A stretch of DNA of 64,000 nt, from the NCBI RefSeq assembly GCF_965204125.1, contig NZ_OZ241968.1:1674001-1738000 (forward strand), written 5' to 3'. Below are positions 58,284 through 64,000 of this stretch, piece after piece. The notes beneath the pieces are model-generated. The model did no database searches, was not told where the DNA came from, and saw nothing but the letters and a program-made list of their open reading frames with translations. This DNA is from Poriferisodalis sp965204125. GTDB taxonomy: Bacteria > Actinomycetota > Acidimicrobiia > Acidimicrobiales > Poriferisodalaceae. Made by a program: the position numbers and the translations under genes. The stretch's first letter is position 1, and the number at the start of each line of letters is the position of its first letter.

Positions 58284-60203
58284 CTAGCCGGCGGGCTGGG
58301 CTACCTGATCTGGCTTGAACTCGAACAGGTACGGATCGAGCGATTCCTGAGCGGCGATCCGCCACTTGTGCCAGTAGCCGCCGCCGTAGTACGCCAAGCT
58401 GCCGGGCTCGGCGTCGCCATGACCGTTGTAATACGACAGGCAGTCGCGCAGCGGGGCCGTGGTGATGTCGGCCACCCTGCAGTGCTCGGCGTAGTTCACC
58501 TCTGAGTCCTCGGTGATGTCCACCACGTTCCACGCCTTGTCGCGCATCTCGGTGAGCATCCAGATGATGTAGTCGCCGTGGGTATCGATGGCGTCGGTGA
58601 AGTTGAAGCTGCCGCCGCCGCCTTGCGGGCCCGACACGATGAACAGGTTCGGGAATCCGTGGCTGTGCAGGCCCAGGAACGTCCGGGTGCCCTCGGTCTG
58701 CCACTTCTCGCTCAGCGTCACGCCGTCGCGGCCCGAGATCATGTTGAACGTCGAGGTCGCCATCCACTGGAACCCGGTGGCGTAGATCAGCACGTCGAGC
58801 GGGTACTCGATGCCCTCATGCACCACGCCCCGCTCGTTGATCTCCTGCACGCCCATCGGCGCGGTGTCCACCAGGTGCACATGGGGCATGTTGAACGTCG
58901 GCAGGTACTCGTCGTGGAACGTGGGCCGCTTGCAGCCGTAGGGGTAGTACGGCTTCAGCGCCTCGGCCGTGTCGGGATCTTCCACGATCGCGTCCACCCG
59001 GGCACGGATCTGCTCCATGATCCGGAAGTTGGTGTTGAGCTGCTTCTGCACCAGCTCGTCGGGCGACAGTTTGCGGGCGTGCTGCTTGCGCTCCTTGAAG
59101 TCGTCGACCCGGCCGGCCAGGTAGTCGTCGTTGGCCTTGATCGCGGTACGGCCCGAGGAGATTCGGGAGAAGCGTTTGCGGCGGGCCCGTGCCCAGCCGG
59201 GCTCCTTCGACCACTCGGCGATCTCCTCTGGGTCGGTCTCGCGCTGGTCGCGCACGTCGATCGACGACGGCGTCCGCTGGAACACGTACAGCTCGCCGAC
59301 CACCTTGGCGATCTCGGGGATGACCTGCACGGCGGTGGCCCCGGTGCCGATGATGCCCACCCGCTTGCCTTCGAGGTCGATGTTGTAGTCCCAACGTGAG
59401 GTGTGAAACGACTCGCCCTGAAACGAGGCCATGCCGTCGATGCGGGCCAGCTTCGGGCTGGTGAGGATGCCGTTGGCCAGGATCACGTAGCGGGCCTTCA
59501 TGGCGTCGCCGCGATCGGTGTAGACGGTCCAGCGTCCGGTCTCCTCGTCCCACACCGTGGAATCGACGGTGGTGTGGAACAGGCAGTGGTCGTAGAAGCC
59601 GAACTTGTCGGCCATCGCCTGGCAGTACTCGAGAATCTCGAAGCCAGAGGCGAACTTCATCGTGGGGATGTACTTCATCTCCTCGAGCAGCGGCAGGTAG
59701 CTGTACGACTCCACGTCGCAGGCGATGCCCGGGTAGCGATTCCAGTACCAGGTGCCGCCGACGTCGCCGCCCTTCTCGCAGAACCGCACGTCGGTGAAGC
59801 CGGCGCTGCTCAGCTTGTGCCACAGCAGCAACCCGGCGAAACCGGCGCCGATGCACAGCACCTCGCACTCGTCGTCGAGCGCCTCGCGCTCGATCGGCGG
59901 CTCGGAATAGACGTCGTCGAGGTAGCGCTTGAACTCGCCCTCCATGGCCATGTAGTCGGCAGCGCCCCGGCGCGCTTCCTTGAAGTCGCGATATTTCGCC
60001 TGCTCTTCCGCGTTGAACACGGCGCCGGGCGGGGGCGGGGGCAGCTCCTTCAGATGCTCGTCGGCGTTGACCGAGTAGCCCACGCCGTCGATCTTCTCTG
60101 ACGCCTTCGCCGCACGGGTGTTGAAGATCTTGCGACCCGTCTCCGGGTCGATGCTGACCGCCGGACGTGTGCTCGCGTCAGTTGTCACCTGGCTCGCCGC
60201 CAT
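58284..60203 (-). CDS. Baeyer-Villiger-type flavin monooxygenase
   Basis: 639 residues. FAD motif EVLCIGAGFAGLLLWHKL, GGDVGGTWYWNRYPG, the Baeyer-Villiger fingerprint FQGESFHTSRWDY (F-x-G-x3-H-T-x2-W) and NADP motif RVGIIGTGATAVQVIPE. The 110-residue N-terminal extension is like that of larger BVMOs acting on steroids or cyclic ketones. It would insert oxygen beside a ketone. Nearby sterol-like genes make a steroid or triterpenoid substrate attractive but unproven. Confidence 0.93.
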   Translation of the reverse strand: MAASQVTTDASTRPAVSIDPETGRKIFNTRAAKASEKIDGVGYSVNADEHLKELPPPPPGAVFNAEEQAKYRDFKEARRGAADYMAMEGEFKRYLDDVYSEPPIEREALDDECEVLCIGAGFAGLLLWHKLSSAGFTDVRFCEKGGDVGGTWYWNRYPGIACDVESYSYLPLLEEMKYIPTMKFASGFEILEYCQAMADKFGFYDHCLFHTTVDSTVWDEETGRWTVYTDRGDAMKARYVILANGILTSPKLARIDGMASFQGESFHTSRWDYNIDLEGKRVGIIGTGATAVQVIPEIAKVVGELYVFQRTPSSIDVRDQRETDPEEIAEWSKEPGWARARRKRFSRISSGRTAIKANDDYLAGRVDDFKERKQHARKLSPDELVQKQLNTNFRIMEQIRARVDAIVEDPDTAEALKPYYPYGCKRPTFHDEYLPTFNMPHVHLVDTAPMGVQEINERGVVHEGIEYPLDVLIYATGFQWMATSTFNMISGRDGVTLSEKWQTEGTRTFLGLHSHGFPNLFIVSGPQGGGGSFNFTDAIDTHGDYIIWMLTEMRDKAWNVVDITEDSEVNYAEHCRVADITTAPLRDCLSYYNGHGDAEPGSLAYYGGGYWHKWRIAAQESLDPYLFEFKPDQVAQPAG

Positions 60204-60286
60204 CGGTTCAACCTCCCTGTAGGCCCCGTTTGATGTTAGGGGAGAGGCTTCGGGGCGCGCCGGGGTGTGACAGCCTTCTCAGCGGT

Positions 60287-62059
60287 ATGCGGCGCGACCC
60301 ACCGCGAGCGTTCATGTGGGCCTCGATCGGAATGTGCGTCGTGCTGGCCGTGTTCGTTGTGCATCTGCGCACGGCAGTCGTAGCGGGCGGGCCGGTGGCG
60401 GTGCCCGATGTGCCGGCATACCTGGGAGTCGCTCAATGGGTCGGCGGCGACGGGCTCGCGCTGGGTCACATCCCGTTCCAGCCGGGCTACGGGCTGCTGA
60501 TTGCGCCGTTGGTGGCCGTTGCACAGGTCTCGTTGCTGGGGACGCAGGGAGAGGCGGTGCACTACCTCGCGCTCGTCGTCAACTCGCTGGCGGCGGTCGC
60601 CGCAGTGGTGGTGGCCGGCCGGCTCGGCCTGGTGGGCTCGCGGCGCTGGTGGGTGGCGGGTGCAGCGGGGCTGGTCGCGGCGGTCCATCCGTCGCTGTCG
60701 AGCGCCTCGCGGATCGCCTGGCCCGAGACCCTGCTCTCCCTGTTCGTGCTCATCGTGGCGCTCGCGGTGGCCTTCGCCGTGCTGCATGCCGGCTCCGCGG
60801 CGAGCCAGCGGGCGTGGGCCCGTGCCGGGCTGCTCGCAACTCTGGCAGTGGCGCTGCATGCCCGCATGATCGTGCTGGTGGTGGCCGTGGTGGCAACGGC
60901 GCTGCTGTGCGGCATCGGCCGCCGTGCCTGGGCCGCTCTCGGCATGGGACTGGTCGCCGGCGGCGCAGCCACGGCCGCGGCGCTGACCCTCACCGACACG
61001 TGGCCGGTGGAGCGGCTGAGCGAAGCTGCGCAGCTGGATCGCGGCGCCGAGCCGATCGCCACGGTGTCGGGGCAGCTGCTGGCCCTGGGCGGCGGCACGG
61101 TCGGGCTGGGCATGATCGGCCTGGTCGCCGGACTCGGAGCAGCAATCTGGCTGGCCCGGAGTCGGACTGCCGGCATGCCCGATCCGCTCACGGCGGCGTT
61201 GGTCTGCTTGGCAATTGGCGCATTCGGGGCCGTACTGCTCGGCGGCTGGACGCTGACCGGCAGCGAGCGTGCCGACGCGCTGCTCTACGGGCGCTATGTC
61301 GACCCATGGGCGGTGCCGCTGGCCGTCGCCGCGCTGGCCTGGCTTGCGGCCCGGCGACGAAGCCGACCAGATACATCGTCGTGGCTGGGGGCAAGCGCAG
61401 TCGTGGCTGTGCTCGCGTGTGTTGTGGTTGTCGCTGTTGCGGGCAACTACGACGCTGCGCCACGCCGCATCATGACTCTGTCGTTCAGTCCGGCATGGAC
61501 CTTGTTCGATGAGCGCCTGAGTGCTGTAGCCGTGGCGTCGCTCATTTTCACGCTCTTCGGCGTGCTGCTCGCCGCCGTCGCTCTGCGCAGGCGAGCAGTG
61601 CTCGGCGTGTGCGTTGCCGCGGTGCTCGCGCTGGGAGCAGTCGCGACGGTCTCGAATCACCGCCACCTTGCCGATGTCGGTGCCGTCGCCCGAGACCAGG
61701 TCGTCTCGGCAGGCACTGTGTCCGACGCCGTCGACGACGGCCTGACGTGTCTTGCCCACGACCGGGCGTCAGTGCCTGAGTACGCGTTGTGGCTGTACCG
61801 CCTGGAGCTGCCCGAGATCGCTCACGAACGCGTACGGCTCGACGCCGGCGACCGACCGTGCTCGGAGCTGGTCATCGCCCACGATGACCTGGCGCAGCGC
61901 TGCACGAACGCCCGGCACCTCGTCGACGAACCGGCCGCTTCGTGGGCGCTGTGGCATCTGCCCAAGCGCACATGCGTCGGCGCCCTGAACATGGGAGCGC
62001 AGACTGCCGGAGTAGCGTCGCACGATGGCTCTCACGACAGCGGCATCCGTACCGGCTGA
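60287..62059 (+). CDS. Multi-pass membrane protein, glycosyltransferase-like (GT39/DUF-type)
   Basis: 590 residues, about 12 hydrophobic helices followed by a 120-residue extracytoplasmic domain containing cysteines (GLTCLAHDRA, RPCSELVIAH, QRCTNARHL, KRTCVGALN). The N-terminal loop after TM1 contains VPDVPAYLGVAQWV, like the acidic loop of PMT-type (GT-C) transferases. ATG 60287 was chosen so that the first helix follows directly; ATG 60233 is in frame. It overlaps the DUF3179 gene by 35 bases. Function is inferred, not shown. Confidence 0.65.
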   Translation: MRRDPPRAFMWASIGMCVVLAVFVVHLRTAVVAGGPVAVPDVPAYLGVAQWVGGDGLALGHIPFQPGYGLLIAPLVAVAQVSLLGTQGEAVHYLALVVNSLAAVAAVVVAGRLGLVGSRRWWVAGAAGLVAAVHPSLSSASRIAWPETLLSLFVLIVALAVAFAVLHAGSAASQRAWARAGLLATLAVALHARMIVLVVAVVATALLCGIGRRAWAALGMGLVAGGAATAAALTLTDTWPVERLSEAAQLDRGAEPIATVSGQLLALGGGTVGLGMIGLVAGLGAAIWLARSRTAGMPDPLTAALVCLAIGAFGAVLLGGWTLTGSERADALLYGRYVDPWAVPLAVAALAWLAARRRSRPDTSSWLGASAVVAVLACVVVVAVAGNYDAAPRRIMTLSFSPAWTLFDERLSAVAVASLIFTLFGVLLAAVALRRRAVLGVCVAAVLALGAVATVSNHRHLADVGAVARDQVVSAGTVSDAVDDGLTCLAHDRASVPEYALWLYRLELPEIAHERVRLDAGDRPCSELVIAHDDLAQRCTNARHLVDEPAASWALWHLPKRTCVGALNMGAQTAGVASHDGSHDSGIRTG

Positions 62060-63431
62060 AGTCCGCGCCGGTACGGCGGCCTGCGGCCGTCGGGATCGGT
62101 TCCCGCTGAAGTTCGCGGCCGTACGAGGGCCCGGCACCCGCGGGGTACTGGTGCTGCTGGCAGCAGCGCTCATGTTCATCGCGCTTGGGTGTGCCGATGA
62201 CTCGTCCAGCGACGAGCCGTCCGAATCCGATACCGCCGAGGCAGCGAGCGCCGACACCGCGCCGGCGACGACGGCCGCAGCGGCGACGCCAGCAACCACG
62301 CCGGCCGAGGTGATCGTCGACGTCAGGGTCACCCAGATCCCCGGCGGCCCGCGCGAGTCCACCGTCTCGGCGCTGCGCGAGGGCATGACTGCGCCGCTGC
62401 TGCCCGAACCGCTGGTGTCGCCCCTCGATGTCCTCTCCGGCGGGCCGCCGCCCGACGGCATCCCCTCCATCGATGCACCGGAGTTCGAGCGGGCCACCGA
62501 CGTCGGCTTCCTGCAGCCCCAAGAGGCCGTCGTCACGCTCACGCTCAACGGCGATGCCCGCGCCTACCCGGTGCAGGTGCTGCTGTGGCACGAGATCGTC
62601 AACGACACCGTCGGCGGCGAGCCGGTCACCATCACCTACTGCCCGCTGTGCAACACGGCCATCGGGTACTACCGCCAGCTCGACGGTCGCATCTTCGACT
62701 TCGGCACCTCAGGCCGGCTCTACAACTCAGCACTCGTCATGTACGACCGCCAGACCGAGAGCCTGTGGGTCCACTACACCGGGCAGGCCATCGCCGGCGC
62801 GCTCACCGGATCCCAGCTCGAGCTGATCCCAATGGCCACCGTGGCCTTCGAAACGTTCCTCGACGAGCATCCCGACGGCCTTGTGATGACCCGTCCCGGC
62901 GGTTTCGGGCGCTCATACGGCACCAATCCCTACGTCAACTACGACACGCCCAATGGAAGCCCGACCTTCTTCGGCGGCACACCCGATGATCGCCTGCCGC
63001 CGCAGACCCGCGTGCTGGTCGTCCGCCACGGCGGCGCTTCGGTGGCAGTGCAGCTGGACACGCTGAGTACAGCCGGCGTGCTGCCGTTGGACCTGGGCGG
63101 CACGCCGGTGGTCGCTTTCCATCTCCCCGGCACGGCCACCCCGATCCAGAACCAGCAGGTGGCCTTCGGCCGTGATGTCGGCGCGACCGGCGTGTTCGAC
63201 CCCAACGTCGGCGGTCGGGCGCTGACGTTCACCCGCAATCCCGACGCCGCGAGCTCGGCTGGGCCGGGAGCATTCACCGACGACCAGACCGGCTCTAGGT
63301 GGTCGATTCTCGGCCGGGCGTTCGACGGCCCGCTGGAGGGCGCCCAGCTCCAGCCCATCGAGCACATCGACACCTTCTGGTTCGCAGCCGCCGCCTACGA
63401 CCCCACCATCGAACTCCTCGACGCCCCGTAA
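62025..63431 (+). CDS. DUF3179-domain lipoprotein
   Basis: 468 residues. A signal with lipobox (FIALGCADD) is preceded by about 40 extra residues. After a Thr/Ala linker comes a DUF3179 domain with LNGDARAYPVQVLLWHEIVNDTVGGEPVTITYCPLCNTAIGY and DFGTSGRLYNSALVMYDRQTESLW. DUF3179 proteins are exported and carry a conserved C-x-x-C; a copper or redox role has been suggested. The gene begins inside the end of the membrane-protein gene, so they are probably co-expressed. Confidence 0.85.
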   Translation: MALTTAASVPAEVRAGTAACGRRDRFPLKFAAVRGPGTRGVLVLLAAALMFIALGCADDSSSDEPSESDTAEAASADTAPATTAAAATPATTPAEVIVDVRVTQIPGGPRESTVSALREGMTAPLLPEPLVSPLDVLSGGPPPDGIPSIDAPEFERATDVGFLQPQEAVVTLTLNGDARAYPVQVLLWHEIVNDTVGGEPVTITYCPLCNTAIGYYRQLDGRIFDFGTSGRLYNSALVMYDRQTESLWVHYTGQAIAGALTGSQLELIPMATVAFETFLDEHPDGLVMTRPGGFGRSYGTNPYVNYDTPNGSPTFFGGTPDDRLPPQTRVLVVRHGGASVAVQLDTLSTAGVLPLDLGGTPVVAFHLPGTATPIQNQQVAFGRDVGATGVFDPNVGGRALTFTRNPDAASSAGPGAFTDDQTGSRWSILGRAFDGPLEGAQLQPIEHIDTFWFAAAAYDPTIELLDAP

Positions 63432-63461
63432 CTCAGCACGTATCGCACAGAGACCACCGCC

Positions 63462-64000
63462 ATGCCGATCCGGCTCTCACAGATACTCCGGCGATCCTTG
63501 GATCCCGAAGACGTCGAGTCGAGCGTCGATGTGCACGAACGCAGTTTCGACTTCGGGCGCCGCAAGGGCCGAGACCGGCGGGCCACCGATCATCGGGGCT
63601 TCGTGGAGAACTACTACGACCTGGCGACCGATCTGTATGAGTACGGCTGGGGCGAGTCGTTTCACTTTGCCCCGCGGGTACCAGGCGAGAGCCGTCGTGC
63701 GTCGATTGCGCGACAAGAGCACCTCATGGCACTCAAGCTCGGCCTTCGGCCCGGCATGCGCGTCGCAGACTTCGGCTGCGGCATCGGTGGCCCGCTGCGA
63801 GAGATCGCCCGTTTCTCGGGATCGCAGATCGTGGGAATCAACGTCAGCACGTACCAGCTCAGGCGCGCCATCGCCTACACCGCCGAGGCAGGGCTCAGCC
63901 ATCTCGGGTCCTACCTCGAATCGGACTTCACCGACATCGACGAACCCGACGAATCGTTCGACGCCATCTACGCGCTCGAGTCGACCTGCCATGTGCCTGA
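63462..64000 (+). CDS. Sterol C-24 methyltransferase-like SAM enzyme (partial)
   Basis: 179 codons are visible and the gene runs off the window. It reads like eukaryotic SMT/Erg6: NYYDLATDLYEYGWGESF followed by HFAPR, then SAM motif MRVADFGCGIGGPLREIARF, GINVSTYQLRRA, and SFDAIYALESTCHVP. The aromatic YEYGW segment is the sterol-binding signature of SMT. Bacterial homologues have been reported in uncultured symbionts. It is separated from the DUF3179 gene by 30 bp on the same strand. Confidence 0.88.
   Translation, partial: MPIRLSQILRRSLDPEDVESSVDVHERSFDFGRRKGRDRRATDHRGFVENYYDLATDLYEYGWGESFHFAPRVPGESRRASIARQEHLMALKLGLRPGMRVADFGCGIGGPLREIARFSGSQIVGINVSTYQLRRAIAYTAEAGLSHLGSYLESDFTDIDEPDESFDAIYALESTCHVP

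Noticed and set aside
1..64000. tRNA, tmRNA or rRNA genes and phage attachment sites
   Set aside because: I scanned for conserved T-loop sequence and rRNA cores and saw none; no direct repeats framing the defence island were recognised.

Overview
High-GC bacterial DNA, most likely from an uncultured actinobacterium of the Acidimicrobiia type. The evidence is codon use, frequent GTG starts, several genes whose start codon lies 6-7 bases after a -10-like hexamer (leaderless layout), F420-type luciferase-family oxidoreductases, many CoA/FAD catabolic enzymes, and lipoproteins with Thr/Ala/Pro-rich linkers. A eukaryote-like sterol C-24 methyltransferase homologue runs off the right edge. The taxonomic placement is inference.

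Layout. 1-33.4 kb is ordinary chromosome. It starts with a small oxidative cluster (FAD monooxygenase, FMN reductase, alpha/beta hydrolase), then membrane and envelope genes (DUF1295, SH3, FxsA, a serpin lipoprotein). Next come an ADP-ribosylglycohydrolase, amidase, epimerase, a 14-repeat RCC1 protein, CoA-transferase plus acyl-CoA-dehydrogenase-like pair, a VapBC pair, two paralogous lipoproteins, enoyl-CoA hydratase, cupredoxin, LLM oxidoreductase and MFS transporter. The 24.5-31.4 kb stretch is a catabolic cluster (Asp/Glu-racemase fold, two SDRs, gamma-butyrobetaine-hydroxylase-like dioxygenase, enolase superfamily, VOC, DAO oxidase). Two RDD membrane proteins and a hypothetical follow.

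33.5-50.9 kb is a defence island. It contains a Phd/RelE pair; eroded toxin-antitoxin remnants (MazEF-like, VapBC-like, an ATPase piece); and a four-gene ubiquitin-like conjugation operon (Ubl, Cys-free E2-like, JAMM peptidase, ThiF/E1-like). Divergent from that operon are an XRE-ImmA/IrrE regulator and a PIN nuclease. A complete type I restriction-modification operon follows, whose HsdR carries a C-terminal AlbA_2/Schlafen-like domain. An intact IS1380-type insertion sequence with a 4-bp target duplication and a stand-alone reverse transcriptase with a hairpin-rich leader complete the island. The ubiquitin-like operon is the most striking system here.

51-64 kb returns to metabolism (SRPBCC, SnoaL-like, LLM oxidoreductase, MttB-type methyltransferase, enoyl-CoA hydratase, Baeyer-Villiger-type monooxygenase, membrane protein, DUF3179 lipoprotein, sterol methyltransferase). 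It is interrupted by an AbiE-like module (wHTH regulator plus nucleotidyltransferase) preceded by a symmetric four-half-site operator. No rRNA, tRNA or CRISPR array was recognised.
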